Shown here one piece after another: positions 50,973-59,367 of a DNA stretch of 64,000 bases. The notes beneath the pieces were generated by a model, which saw only the letters and a program-made list of their open reading frames with translations, made no database searches and was not told where the DNA came from. The stretch is from the NCBI RefSeq assembly GCF_011398925.1, contig NZ_AP022842.1:2096001-2160000 (forward strand), read 5' to 3'. The translations under genes and the position numbers were made by a program. The stretch's first letter is position 1, and the number at the start of each line of letters is the position of its first letter. This DNA is from Bacillus sp. KH172YL63. GTDB taxonomy: Bacteria > Bacillota > Bacilli > Bacillales > Bacillaceae_B.

Positions 50973-51513
50973 TTTTATACACCTCATTCCGTTTGATCGC
51001 TGTACCGAGAAGCGCTTTGCCTCTCGTTATTCTTGTTTTGACGGTGTTTGTGTTTAGGCCCATACACGCACCGATTTCAGAAAGCTTCATCTCTTCGAAG
51101 TAATACAGGAAGATGACTTCCCGGTATTTGACGGGCAGCGCGAGGACATTTCGGATCAGCTCCGAATGCTGTTCCTTTTCAAGGACCGATTGCTCAGGCG
51201 CACCCATCTTTCCTTTTACCAGGTCGTTGATTTTATTCGAAATCGAGATCATCCTCGTGTCCCACCTTCTTAAATAATCTTTGCAGTGGTTGACGGCGAC
51301 GCTGATGATCCACGTTTTGAGACTGGAATCTTCCCGGAAGGTATCCATTTTTTGATAAAATTTAATGAAAATCTCCTGGGTGAGATCTTCTGCCAGGCTG
51401 TGTTCCTTTACATAAGAAAAAACGATATAGTACACATCATTCCCATATTCCCTCATCGCTTCCTCAAGCAATTGGTCCTTCTCGGCCTTAGCGTATTTCC
51501 CCTGCTGTTTCAT
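50965..51513 (-). CDS. ECF sigma factor
   Basis: 182 residues. Region 2 VYYIVFSYVKEHSLAEDLTQ followed by EIFIKFYQKMDTFRED, region 4 LPVKYREVIFLYYFEEMKLS then LNTNTVKTRITRGK. Resembles the SigV/SigM group. ATG 51513 has AGGTGAAGG upstream. A possible autoregulatory promoter AAAC-17-CGTC lies at 51553-51579. First gene of a pair with the anti-sigma. Confidence 0.9.
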   Translation of the reverse strand: MKQQGKYAKAEKDQLLEEAMREYGNDVYYIVFSYVKEHSLAEDLTQEIFIKFYQKMDTFREDSSLKTWIISVAVNHCKDYLRRWDTRMISISNKINDLVKGKMGAPEQSVLEKEQHSELIRNVLALPVKYREVIFLYYFEEMKLSEIGACMGLNTNTVKTRITRGKALLGTAIKRNEVYKNG

Positions 51514-51552
51514 CAATCCTTCACCTGCTTCTTATGTATCTCTACTAAATAG

Positions 51553-51579
51553 GACGTCTTCGGGTTTGAAAAAGTTTGG
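51553..51579 (-). promoter_or_regulatory. Possible ECF-type promoter of the sigma operon
   Basis: Minus strand CCAAAC (51574-51579) and CGTC (51553-51556) with 17 bases between, close to the AAC/CGTC signals used by SigX/SigM-type factors. It suggests autoregulation. Confidence 0.45.
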
Positions 51580-51599
51580 GATATATTACAAATTATCAA

Positions 51600-51640
51600 A
51601 AATAACTGCGCCTGTTGAGGTTTCTCGACAGGCGCAGTGC
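51600..51640 (-). terminator. Terminator of the YhhN gene
   Basis: CTGCGCCTGT pairs with ACAGGCGCAG; minus strand continues TTATTTTTG. Confidence 0.85.
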
Positions 51641-51644
51641 TGAC

Positions 51645-52307
51645 TTATATGGCTTGACGAAGATTCTTACTCCCTTTTCGGACGGTTGCAAGGCTTTTTG
51701 CAATCAGGAACTGGGCTGCGTAATAGGTCGCCATGATTAGGATGTCTGCATAAGCAATCGATGAAACGAACATATTCCAGGACAGGATCGAGTCAGATAT
51801 AACGAACAGGATGGCGCCGCACGCTGCCCACACGTTTCCGGTCATGATCGCCGTCCATGCCATCAGGGAGATGACAAGTAAATAAAAGAATACCGGAACG
51901 ACAAGTCCCCCGTTTCCATCTGTCTGCAGTGACTGGATCAACTGACTGCCTACAATGAATGAATAGATCCCGATCGGAAGGATGGCGGCAAGGCGGATTG
52001 CACTGAACTCCATCCTGTGAAGGAAGCCCGCCACATAAAACAGATGACCGATCAGAAAAGCCCCGAGTCCAGGCAGAAACGAAACGGCAATCAGTCCGTC
52101 CCCGAGCATGCAGAAGATCAAACCGATGAGCACAAAGCGAACAGCTCTTGTCTTGCCTGACCGCTCCCTGAATGCGAATAGAAGAATCAGTGCCATCGGA
52201 ATCAATTTAAAGACAATTTTCAACCATTGGGGCTCTGATGGCATGATGAATATGTAAAGGATCGCCATCAAAGCAATGATCATTGGGAGTTGCATGTTTT
52301 TCCCCAT
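51645..52307 (-). CDS. YhhN family membrane protein (lysoplasmalogenase-like)
   Basis: 220 residues, about seven or eight membrane helices. LIFCMLGDGLIAVSFLPGLG and AFLIGHLFYVAGF match the YhhN/TMEM86 family, whose animal member is a lysoplasmalogenase; LFVISDSILSW near the end is also typical. Bacterial function not settled. AAGAAGG nine bases before the ATG. The KinB-like kinase gene is 30 bases upstream on the same strand. Confidence 0.87.
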   Translation of the reverse strand: MGKNMQLPMIIALMAILYIFIMPSEPQWLKIVFKLIPMALILLFAFRERSGKTRAVRFVLIGLIFCMLGDGLIAVSFLPGLGAFLIGHLFYVAGFLHRMEFSAIRLAAILPIGIYSFIVGSQLIQSLQTDGNGGLVVPVFFYLLVISLMAWTAIMTGNVWAACGAILFVISDSILSWNMFVSSIAYADILIMATYYAAQFLIAKSLATVRKGSKNLRQAI

Positions 52308-52337
52308 CGTAAAAGACCTTCTTTCCTTTTGAATGGA

Positions 52338-53636
52338 TCACATCGAAACATCGCTTCTTTCACTGAATGGCGGGACCACCTCATCACTTTCAGCAAGAGG
52401 AAAAAGGATCTGAAATTCCGTTCCGACTCCTTCCTCACTTCTTACGGTGATACGCCCATTCAGCGCGCGGATGATTTGAAAGCTGACCATCATCCCGAGA
52501 CCTGTCCCCTTTTCCTTTAAAGAATAATAGGGGGAGCCCAGCCGGTCGATCTGTTCTGCACTCATCCCGATTCCTTGATCCCGGATTGTGATCAGGATGT
52601 CCCCGTTAACGGTTTTGGAGCAGCCAATCTCTACCTTTCCTCCGTCCGGCATGGATTCCACGCCGTTTTTCACAATATTGATCAATGACTGATTCAATTT
52701 CTGGGGATTGGCCATGATCCAACAATCCTTTTCAATAGAGGTCTCAAATTCCACCTGTTGTGTCAGGCTGAACGTTTGGATGAGGCCCGTCACCCTTTTC
52801 AGCTGGTCCCCGACATTGATCCTTCCATATGTATGTCCGGATGGCTTGCCAAATGCGAGGAAATCACTGATGATGTCATTCGCCCGGTCCAGTTCTTCGA
52901 TGGAAACGTTGATGTATTCCCTTTTCTTATCCGGAAGATCAGGGGCATCCAGCAGCTGAAGAAAACCTTTCGCCACCTGCATCGGGTTGCGGATCTCATG
53001 GGCAAACACACCTGTCAGTTCACTGATGAGCCTGAACTTTTCCGCGTCTTGCACGTTCAATCTGAGCTCATGCATCTCCCGGATCTTTTCAATCAGGATG
53101 ACACAAATCCACGTAACGGTGACCGTGAAAGCGAGATGAATGAGCTGCACTTTCACATAGTCTGGCGAAAAGCCGAAAAACATCCCGGCAATGCTCATCC
53201 CTCCCAAACAGTATCCGGCGGCTATGGAAACTGCCATCATCACACGTTTGGTCCTGTTTCCCCTAATAAACGCATGCTGAAGCGACAGAATGACCGGCAT
53301 CGCCAGTGCCAAAATCAGCATCGTGATATACACCCCGAGACTCATCCCGAAGGACAGCCTGTAAAGGATAATTAAAATTGACAGCAATATCCCCGGCCAC
53401 ACACCAAGATACAACGTGCCAAGCAGCAGCGGCACGAACCGTATATCCAGTCTCGCCCCTTCGCCATACTCCACCGGAAAAGACATACAAAGGAGAATCG
53501 ACAACCCCCACAGCATGGTCATCACCAGTTTGATCCACCGGTCCTTTTTGACCCTCTCCAGAATGAACGTAAAATAGCTGAAAATCGGAATCACCATCAA
53601 TGTGAACTGCAGCAGAAAATCTTTGAATATATTCAT
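52338..53636 (-). CDS. Membrane sensor histidine kinase, KinB-like
   Basis: 432 residues. Six or so membrane helices in the first ~190 residues of the 5TMR-LYT type (DIRFVPLLLGTLYLGVWPGI is characteristic), no PAS, then HisKA with His near 213 in GVFAHEIRNPMQVAKGFLQL, N box NIVKNGVESMPDGG, G1 DQGIGMS and G2 KGTGLGMMVS. This is the layout of KinB, which phosphorylates Spo0F to start sporulation. No kbaA or regulator gene adjacent. ATG 53636 chosen; the preceding ten codons lack support. Confidence 0.9.
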   Translation of the reverse strand: MNIFKDFLLQFTLMVIPIFSYFTFILERVKKDRWIKLVMTMLWGLSILLCMSFPVEYGEGARLDIRFVPLLLGTLYLGVWPGILLSILIILYRLSFGMSLGVYITMLILALAMPVILSLQHAFIRGNRTKRVMMAVSIAAGYCLGGMSIAGMFFGFSPDYVKVQLIHLAFTVTVTWICVILIEKIREMHELRLNVQDAEKFRLISELTGVFAHEIRNPMQVAKGFLQLLDAPDLPDKKREYINVSIEELDRANDIISDFLAFGKPSGHTYGRINVGDQLKRVTGLIQTFSLTQQVEFETSIEKDCWIMANPQKLNQSLINIVKNGVESMPDGGKVEIGCSKTVNGDILITIRDQGIGMSAEQIDRLGSPYYSLKEKGTGLGMMVSFQIIRALNGRITVRSEEGVGTEFQILFPLAESDEVVPPFSERSDVSM

Positions 53637-53779
53637 CCATCTACCATCCTCACAGGGTTCGACCATTTTCTTCTATTTTAGCAAAAAATACTCGATGAGA
53701 TGATGAATTGTTTGAAAATTTACAGATTTGTTTATGAAGTGATTGTCGGGAGGTGTTTGGGATGGGTATAATTGGTAAG

Positions 53780-53911
53780 TGACGCAAATCGGGGTTGGAT
53801 TGACGCAATCAGGGACTGAAACGACGCAATGAACGGCTGGATAGACGCAATTACGAAAAAAATGACGCAATCAGCCGCCGATCAGACGCAATTAAGTTTT
53901 GGACAGACGTT
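53780..53911. repeat. Phased array 3: GACGCAA word every 20-21 bp, seven units
   Basis: GACGCAA starts at 53781, 53802, 53823, 53844, 53864 and 53885, with a degenerate GACGTTT at 53906: steps 21, 21, 21, 20, 21, 21. The 13-14 bases between are unrelated in sequence. It fills the divergent gap between the kinase and the DUF3916 gene. Confidence 0.88.
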
Positions 53912-53978
53912 TAGACTGAAGTTCATTGCTTACATGAGCGCTTCTTCAACGACGAATTTAAATATCAGGAGCATTACT

Positions 53979-54488
53979 ATGAGAAAAACAAAAATTCGTG
54001 GCTTAAAACGTAAAATTAATGCTGTGATCAGCCGAATTCATACAGACACGGAAGATTTTCCAACAACCTTTCATCAAGGGTATTGGCACCTTCCCCTCCC
54101 GGTCGCCTATGACTTCATTACGTCTCCCAATACCCCTTTAAAGGTAAAGAAACGCTGTGTTCAGACACTGGTTGACCGTGCTGTACATCTCATGGAAACC
54201 CAACCGAATGATGGGAATAATTATCGTGTGGTGGTCGGATTCGATCCCCCGAGCTTATGGGGTGCACAGATCATTGTGTTCCAGGGAGACTCTTATTACG
54301 GCGATTTTTTCAAACGGGATGATGAATTTCAAAAATGGCTGCCACTGCCAAGTAATCGAAACATTGTAGAGGAATGGGCATTAAATCTTCCTGATGGGTG
54401 GGAGATCCTCAGCTTTAAAGAGACCATCCTGAATGACGACGGATCTCACACAGAACGAGAGCTTTGGTTTGCCGGTGAATTCAACTGA
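53979..54488 (+). CDS. DUF3916 family protein
   Basis: 169 residues. FHQGYWHLPLPVAYDFITSP, RCVQTLVDRAVHLME and VVVGFDPPSLWGAQIIVFQG fit DUF3916. Soluble; function unknown, and members often lie in toxin-immunity or accessory regions of Bacillus. ATG 53979 has GGAG eight bases upstream. The frame is open back to 53829 only because it crosses the GACGCAA array. The next gene starts 26 bases after the stop. Confidence 0.8.
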   Translation: MRKTKIRGLKRKINAVISRIHTDTEDFPTTFHQGYWHLPLPVAYDFITSPNTPLKVKKRCVQTLVDRAVHLMETQPNDGNNYRVVVGFDPPSLWGAQIIVFQGDSYYGDFFKRDDEFQKWLPLPSNRNIVEEWALNLPDGWEILSFKETILNDDGSHTERELWFAGEFN

Positions 54489-54514
54489 CAATCTAACATA
54501 AGGAGTGAAACCCA

Positions 54515-55414
54515 TTGACCACCATTCAAAGAGCAACGAAGGAAGACGCGCTGACACTGGCCAGCATAATGAAAGAAACTTTCGATGAGGAAGCAAGGAG
54601 ATGGCTGCCCCACCCGGGCATGATTGATACGAATATCCAGCCGCCCGGTTATGCTTCGGTCGAGATGACCCGGTACATGATGGATGAGTTGGAATACTTC
54701 AAAATCATTGAGAATGATAGAATCGTTGGCGGAATCATCGTGACGCTTACCGGGAATGTATTTGGCAGGATCGACCGGATCTTTGTCCAGCCGGATCATC
54801 AAGGGAAAAAGATTGGGTCAAAGGCAATGAAACTGATTGAAGAAACATTTCCCAATGTGGGCACATGGGAGCTCGAAACGTCGAGCAGACAAGTGAACAA
54901 CCATCATTTCTACGGGAAAATGGGGTACAAAACCACGTTTCAAAGCGAGGATGAATATTGCTATATAAAGAAGTTGGATGACAACGACGGCAGACTAAAA
55001 GACAAAGATTTGTCCCATACCATCTATAAAAATGGCAATCTGGAGCATTCGGTCGGTTATCAGCTGAATGGGAAGGGCATCGGGGTTGGAAGCAGCACGC
55101 TCGAGAAAGCCAGGTTCAACAACTGCAATATTTCTCACGCCACATTCCAAAATATCAATTTCAGAGACTCGCTGTTTGCCGACCTTAACCTTACCCAAAG
55201 CGCATTCAAATTTGTGACGATGGGCGGGGTGAATTTCCGTGACACTGACTTGGGAGAAGGCTCTGAGCCTCTTTCATTTGAAAGATGTGACCTGGAAGGG
55301 ACAGTCATGAAGAACTGTAATTTGCGGAATATGGACATACGGGACTGTGATTTGACCGGTATGAAGATTGATGGGATACCGGTGGAAGAGTTGCTTAGGA
55401 GTGTTCGGAGATAA
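54515..55414 (+). CDS. GNAT acetyltransferase fused to a pentapeptide-repeat domain
   Basis: 299 residues. Residues 1-155 are GNAT (QRATKEDALTLASIMKETFD, acetyl-CoA site VQPDHQGKKIGSKAMKLIEE, then NNHHFYGKMGYKT). From about 185 a pentapeptide-repeat region begins (ARFNNCNISHATFQNINFRD, then DLEGTVMKNCNLRNMDIRDC), giving roughly 20 turns of A(D/N)LXX pattern. Pentapeptide proteins can mimic DNA and protect gyrase; a tie with acetylation is speculative. Start is TTG 54515 after AAGGAGTGA. Confidence 0.88.
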   Translation: MTTIQRATKEDALTLASIMKETFDEEARRWLPHPGMIDTNIQPPGYASVEMTRYMMDELEYFKIIENDRIVGGIIVTLTGNVFGRIDRIFVQPDHQGKKIGSKAMKLIEETFPNVGTWELETSSRQVNNHHFYGKMGYKTTFQSEDEYCYIKKLDDNDGRLKDKDLSHTIYKNGNLEHSVGYQLNGKGIGVGSSTLEKARFNNCNISHATFQNINFRDSLFADLNLTQSAFKFVTMGGVNFRDTDLGEGSEPLSFERCDLEGTVMKNCNLRNMDIRDCDLTGMKIDGIPVEELLRSVRR

Positions 55415-55421
55415 ACAACTG

Positions 55422-55527
55422 AGGGACGGACCTCCAAAATCCTACCTAAAAGCAACAAATGTTAGGAAAAAACCTTATAAAACGCAGTTGAGCATCTTTC
55501 TTTATGAGGTCCGTCCCTCTTTTAGTA
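55422..55527. terminator. Terminator with long loop, shared stem sequence
   Basis: GAGGGACGGACCTC (55422) pairs with GAGGTCCGTCCCTC (55507-55520) over a ~70-base interval, then TTTTAG. Stem sequence is the same as in the terminator at 26089. The interval is too long for an efficient simple hairpin, so it may instead be a repeat remnant with weak termination. Confidence 0.55.
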
Positions 55528-55633
55528 CTACACTCCACCACCCCGAATGTGTCATTTCCATGACCACTCCCACCACAATTCTCAATGAAATGAGAATTGA
55601 TTCGAATTTCTCCTTTTATCCATTTTCGACTGT

Positions 55634-55641
55634 GGTATAAT
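55634..55641 (+). promoter_or_regulatory. Extended -10 for the diguanylate cyclase gene
   Basis: TGGTATAAT-type extended -10 with a perfect TATAAT at 55636; no good -35. About 30 bases before the AGGAG of the gene at 55676. Confidence 0.5.
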
Positions 55642-55675
55642 CGTACAGTATTGAGAAAACTAGGAGTAATTTTCC

Positions 55676-57814
55676 ATGAAAAAATATACGTTCAGTTTGT
55701 TTGTCGTGATTGCTATGTTCCTGACTTTCCTACCTGATTTTCATATAAATGCGGCCGGGGAAAATGAACCGGTTGTGATCACGGATCGTTTTGAGGAAAT
55801 GGACCTGTCGAACCGGCTGGAATTATACATCGACCGGAAAGACCTGACCCCTGATGAGATAGCGAAAAAGAGCGATGCGTTTGCGCCGCTGTCAGAGAGC
55901 GATCCGTCCGGTGACATCTCTGAAGCGGTTTATTGGTTGAAGGTGAGCTTCACCAATGCTTCTCCTGCCGAGAAGGAGCTTCTCCTCGAAGTCGAAAAGC
56001 CTCATCTCAGTTCGGTGACCCTCTATTCACTTGCAGGGGACGAATTAAGTGAAGATGAAACGATCGGATATCAGTACCCTTTTAACCAACGTGACTATAA
56101 ACATAGAAATCTAGTATTTGATCTTCAGCTGGAGCCGGAAGCCTCCTCCACTTACTTTTTAAAAGTGAAAACAGACAGCTTCTTTCAGGCACCGGTGACG
56201 TTGTGGGATCCGATTGCGTTCTCTGAAGAAAATTACCAGCATCAATCGATACTTGGTTTATTCTACGGAATCATGTTTGCCCTCGTTGTGTACAATTTGT
56301 TTCTGTTTCTTTCTTTAAAAGAAAAAAGCTATCTTTATTACATATTATTTGTGGCTGGATTCACCATGATCCAGGCTATCTGGGATGGATTTGCCTTTCA
56401 GTATATATGGGGGGATTTCCCGTGGTGGGCGCTGCGGTCAAATTCGTTCTTTATTCTATGGTCGGCCTTGTTTGCCCTGTTGTTCGCGCAGCATTTTCTC
56501 AGACTGAAAGAGTCTGCACCGGCACTGGACAAGGCGGTCAGACTGTTTATAGGTGTATCGATTCTGAGTTTGTTCCTGCCGTTCATCGTTGAAATCGGCT
56601 TGATGACCATGACTGCGACGGTCTTTGCGACAGTCGTCATCCTCTTCCTGATTTTCGTCGCTTTCAGAGTCAGGGCAGAGACGAGGGCGGCCCGGTTTTA
56701 TCTCATCTCTTGGGCATGCCTGTTTGCAGGCACCCTGCTCAACATTCTCGCTGCCTACCAGGTGCTGCCGCTGAATCAGTTCACCCTGTATGCACCGAAG
56801 TTCGGGGCAGCGGTTGAGGTTCTCGTCCTCTCCCTCGGTCTTGCCGACAAGATCAACCGGATGCGAAAAGAAAAAGAATATGAAACGAAAAAGTATTACG
56901 CTCAAACGCTTCTGCAGAACGCGAGAAAGCGCATGTCTGCCACAAGTGAGCTTGAGTCGCTTTCAAAGGAAAGCTTGCGTTGTCTGATGGAAATCACCCA
57001 GTTTGACAAAGGCTTCTATTTACAGAAAAATGGTGCCCGCTGGAAGGTTCTCTCGAAGGTCAACGTACCTGCCGTCCTTGAAAAATATTATATCGAGCAA
57101 TTCGTATCCTTTCAGAATGGAGACGCCTTTGGGCTCGATACTGTGGAAGGCTCGACGTTCACCGTGCCGATTTCTCACAAAAACCATCAGGGACGCTTTG
57201 TTCTTTGGAGCAAAAAGGAAGAAGTCGATCTTTCGATGATGGACACCCTGCTTCCTGCTTTCGTCGAGCAGTTCACTTCATTTGTTGATGAAAAAGAGGC
57301 ATTCGATGAACTGAAGATGTCAGCGACCCAGGATGATTTGACGAAAATGCTCAACCGCAAGTATTTCCTTGAGAAAGTGAACGATATGTATGTGGAGACA
57401 GAGCCTGCATCACTTCTTCTGATGGATATCGATCACTTCAAGGATATCAACGATACGTACGGCCATATCATCGGTGACCGTGCCATTGCATTTGCAGCCG
57501 ATCTCATCAAAAAAGTGTTCGACGAAATCGGGATCGTCGGCCGTTTCGGTGGCGAAGAATTCATCGTCTTCCTCGAGAATACGAATGGAAAACAGGCGCT
57601 TGGTTGGTCCAACCTTCTATTGGAAGTGTTCCGTCAGGAAGGAATGGAACTTGAAGACGGAGCGGTCATCTTCTTAACAATCAGCATCGGGTACAGCAGC
57701 AGCCGGCCCGAAAGCTTCCTGACGATCGACCAGATGATCCAGACTGCCGATGAACAGCTTTACAAAGCGAAAAAGAACGGCCGGAATCAAGTATCAGTCA
57801 TGACACATGAATAG
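55676..57814 (+). CDS. Diguanylate cyclase with 7TMR-DISM sensor
   Basis: 712 residues. Signal peptide, an extracytoplasmic 7TMR-DISMED2-like domain (to about 185), seven membrane helices (about 190-390), a coiled/GAF-like linker, and a C-terminal GGDEF domain with intact active site GGEEF near 625 (IGIVGRFGGEEFIVFLEN) and LLLMDIDHFKDINDTYGH. Makes c-di-GMP from two GTP in response to an external signal, likely controlling motility or biofilm. Own promoter and terminator, hence monocistronic. Confidence 0.93.
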   Translation: MKKYTFSLFVVIAMFLTFLPDFHINAAGENEPVVITDRFEEMDLSNRLELYIDRKDLTPDEIAKKSDAFAPLSESDPSGDISEAVYWLKVSFTNASPAEKELLLEVEKPHLSSVTLYSLAGDELSEDETIGYQYPFNQRDYKHRNLVFDLQLEPEASSTYFLKVKTDSFFQAPVTLWDPIAFSEENYQHQSILGLFYGIMFALVVYNLFLFLSLKEKSYLYYILFVAGFTMIQAIWDGFAFQYIWGDFPWWALRSNSFFILWSALFALLFAQHFLRLKESAPALDKAVRLFIGVSILSLFLPFIVEIGLMTMTATVFATVVILFLIFVAFRVRAETRAARFYLISWACLFAGTLLNILAAYQVLPLNQFTLYAPKFGAAVEVLVLSLGLADKINRMRKEKEYETKKYYAQTLLQNARKRMSATSELESLSKESLRCLMEITQFDKGFYLQKNGARWKVLSKVNVPAVLEKYYIEQFVSFQNGDAFGLDTVEGSTFTVPISHKNHQGRFVLWSKKEEVDLSMMDTLLPAFVEQFTSFVDEKEAFDELKMSATQDDLTKMLNRKYFLEKVNDMYVETEPASLLLMDIDHFKDINDTYGHIIGDRAIAFAADLIKKVFDEIGIVGRFGGEEFIVFLENTNGKQALGWSNLLLEVFRQEGMELEDGAVIFLTISIGYSSSRPESFLTIDQMIQTADEQLYKAKKNGRNQVSVMTHE

Positions 57815-57847
57815 AGACAGCAGAATGTCTGCTGTCTCTTTCTTTTC
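57812..57847. terminator. Terminator of the diguanylate cyclase gene
   Basis: AGAGACAGCAG pairs with CTGCTGTCTCT around a five-base loop, then TTCTTTTCC; may also serve the convergent gene at 57853. Confidence 0.88.
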
Positions 57848-57852
57848 CCCAT

Positions 57853-58098
57853 TTATCCCGCCAGCTGCTGTATGACAAATATAGGCAGAAGGATTCCGAC
57901 GATCGTATTCACCACACTCAACACCATGATGATCTTCCCTTGATTGCCTGCTTCGTAATCCCTCCGCAGGACGATTCCCAGACAGAACGCAATCGGTCCC
58001 AACAGAATCGGACTGAATAAATACGGCATGAATGTAAGGATCCAGGTGACCGTGAGTAAGATCTTTCTCCCGGATTTTTGCTGCGGTATCGTTTCCAT
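57853..58098 (-). CDS. Small two-helix membrane protein
   Basis: 81 residues, two to three helices (LTVTWILTFMPYLFSPILLG, VLSVVNTIVGILLPIFVI) with basic GIVLRRDYEAGNQGK between. GGGGGGG seven bases before the ATG. Resembles small DUF4190-like membrane proteins in style; not firmly recognised. Confidence 0.72.
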   Translation of the reverse strand: METIPQQKSGRKILLTVTWILTFMPYLFSPILLGPIAFCLGIVLRRDYEAGNQGKIIMVLSVVNTIVGILLPIFVIQQLAG

Positions 58099-58262
58099 GA
58101 CGATGCCCCCCCTATTTTAATGAATAGTCTCTTGTTTATGATTATGCTCAATAAGAAATACCATAACCTGCACAACCGGAAGAGAGAGAATCCAACGACT
58201 CCCCCGATTGTAATAATTAAACGCTATGATATTGCGGTTGCGGAACTTTCGATCTCCATTCA

Positions 58263-58532
58263 TCAATGCTTGAATCGTGAATAGAATCTACTATTCATAA
58301 ACTCAAGGATATAAAAGATAACATACGTGTTTACAGGAATAAAAAATGCAAATTCAAGAATGCCTATACTTATAAAAGATCCTTCTATTTCTTTCATGTG
58401 GAATTTTTTGTAAAAAACGATTGTAGCAATTGATAAAAGAAGCGTATTGATAAAAAGTCCTGTTAACACCCCTATCCATTTATTGGATTTTCGTTTAAAC
58501 ACCCAAATTGAGAGTGAAGTAGATATAATCAA
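58263..58532 (-). CDS. Hypothetical membrane protein, start unclear
   Basis: 89 or more residues, three helices, AT-rich. TTG 58532 has no ribosome binding site. Upstream the same frame is open to a TAA and reads FVNIAAYLTIIFSLIISTSL, which completes a first membrane helix; AAGGGGG lies at its front, but the only start-like codon there is ATT 58574, right next to that site. So either a rare ATT start or a small indel is present. Not recognised. Confidence 0.55.
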   Translation of the reverse strand: MIISTSLSIWVFKRKSNKWIGVLTGLFINTLLLSIATIVFYKKFHMKEIEGSFISIGILEFAFFIPVNTYVIFYILEFMNSRFYSRFKH

Positions 58533-58705
58533 AGAAAATATTATAGTGAGATATGCCGCGATGTTAACAAAAATACCCCCTTAGTTAGGTTCACGCTTCT
58601 CCTGCTACGTTTGCTGAATAGGTTACTGTGAATATAATACCATAAAAAGTAAATTTATCCTTTATCTCATTTAAAGCGAAAGATCTTAAATAAAAGAAAT
58701 TCAAG

Positions 58706-59005
58706 CTAGCCTGCTCGACTACTTTCCCTATAAAAATAGGCGAAACTAAAGATCACCATCAGAAGCCCAGTACCCCCGATGATATACATTCCATCCCACC
58801 CTGCAGAGCTGCCGGTCAGCACCCAGATTTGATAGGGAATGAACATCAAAAGTGTAAGGAGGATGAGACCCCATAAGAGTAACCTGGCGTTTTCTTTCAC
58901 TGCGTTGAATAAATTGCGCTGTGCGTCCATGTTAAAAGAAGCCACTTTTTTTATTGAAATGATGAAGAGGATCAGTGCTAATATGCTGTATAGGGGATGG
59001 AACAT
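58706..59005 (-). CDS. Hypothetical three-helix membrane protein
   Basis: 99 residues: helix (YSILALILFIISIKKVASF), helix (LLLWGLILLTLLMFIPYQI) and helix (MYIIGGTGLLMVIFSFAYFY). AAAGGAG seven bases before the ATG. Not recognised. Confidence 0.7.
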   Translation of the reverse strand: MFHPLYSILALILFIISIKKVASFNMDAQRNLFNAVKENARLLLWGLILLTLLMFIPYQIWVLTGSSAGWDGMYIIGGTGLLMVIFSFAYFYRESSRAG

Positions 59006-59144
59006 TTGATTGCTCCTTTCTTTAACAAGTGAATGATTCCCATTATCGAAGGATGACTACATATGCTTAATCAGCCAATACACGGCCGGCAAATCAATTG
59101 CGTGTATACGTTGCATCTCTTTTCCCAATCATACCACATAAATA

Positions 59145-59153
59145 TGCTATAAT
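59145..59153 (+). promoter_or_regulatory. Extended -10 for the small gene at 59184
   Basis: TGCTATAAT, a perfect extended -10, 31 bases before the ATG. Confidence 0.55.
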
Positions 59154-59183
59154 TATCCAATCACAAGAATTGGAGAAAACACT

Positions 59184-59348
59184 ATGGACTATTTTGATCT
59201 GCTCCTCCCTCTCAGTATTCTGACGTATGTGCTGCCGGTCGCTTTTGTTTGCTGGTTTCTGATCAGCTTTATCAAAGTACAAAAAGAGAGAAACAGTATT
59301 TTGAGAGACATTTCAATGAAATTGGATAATAAGAGAAAGGAAGAGTGA
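59184..59348 (+). CDS. Small single-helix membrane protein
   Basis: 54 residues: MDYFDLLLPLSILTYVLPVA starts a long hydrophobic helix ending near ISFI, then a charged tail (KVQKERNSILRDISMKLDNK, RKEE). GGAGA lies eight bases before the ATG, a perfect extended -10 precedes it, and a terminator overlaps its stop. Layout resembles the minus-strand protein at 41745. A minus-strand frame of 62 codons overlaps but has no start signals. Not recognised. Confidence 0.65.
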   Translation: MDYFDLLLPLSILTYVLPVAFVCWFLISFIKVQKERNSILRDISMKLDNKRKEE

Positions 59349-59367
59349 ATCGCTCTTCCTTTTTTCA
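59336..59367. terminator. Terminator overlapping the small gene stop
   Basis: AGGAAGAG pairs with CTCTTCCT around an eight-base loop, then TTTTT; it may also serve the convergent RmlD-like gene. Confidence 0.85.

Noticed and set aside
53780..53911. Phased arrays as a CRISPR
   Set aside because: Conserved word only 6-10 bases and spacers 10-14 bases; no cas genes; no leader. CRISPR repeats and spacers are two to three times longer.
59094..59282. Minus-strand ORF of 62 codons
   Set aside because: Antisense to the small membrane protein at 59184, which has promoter, binding site and terminator.
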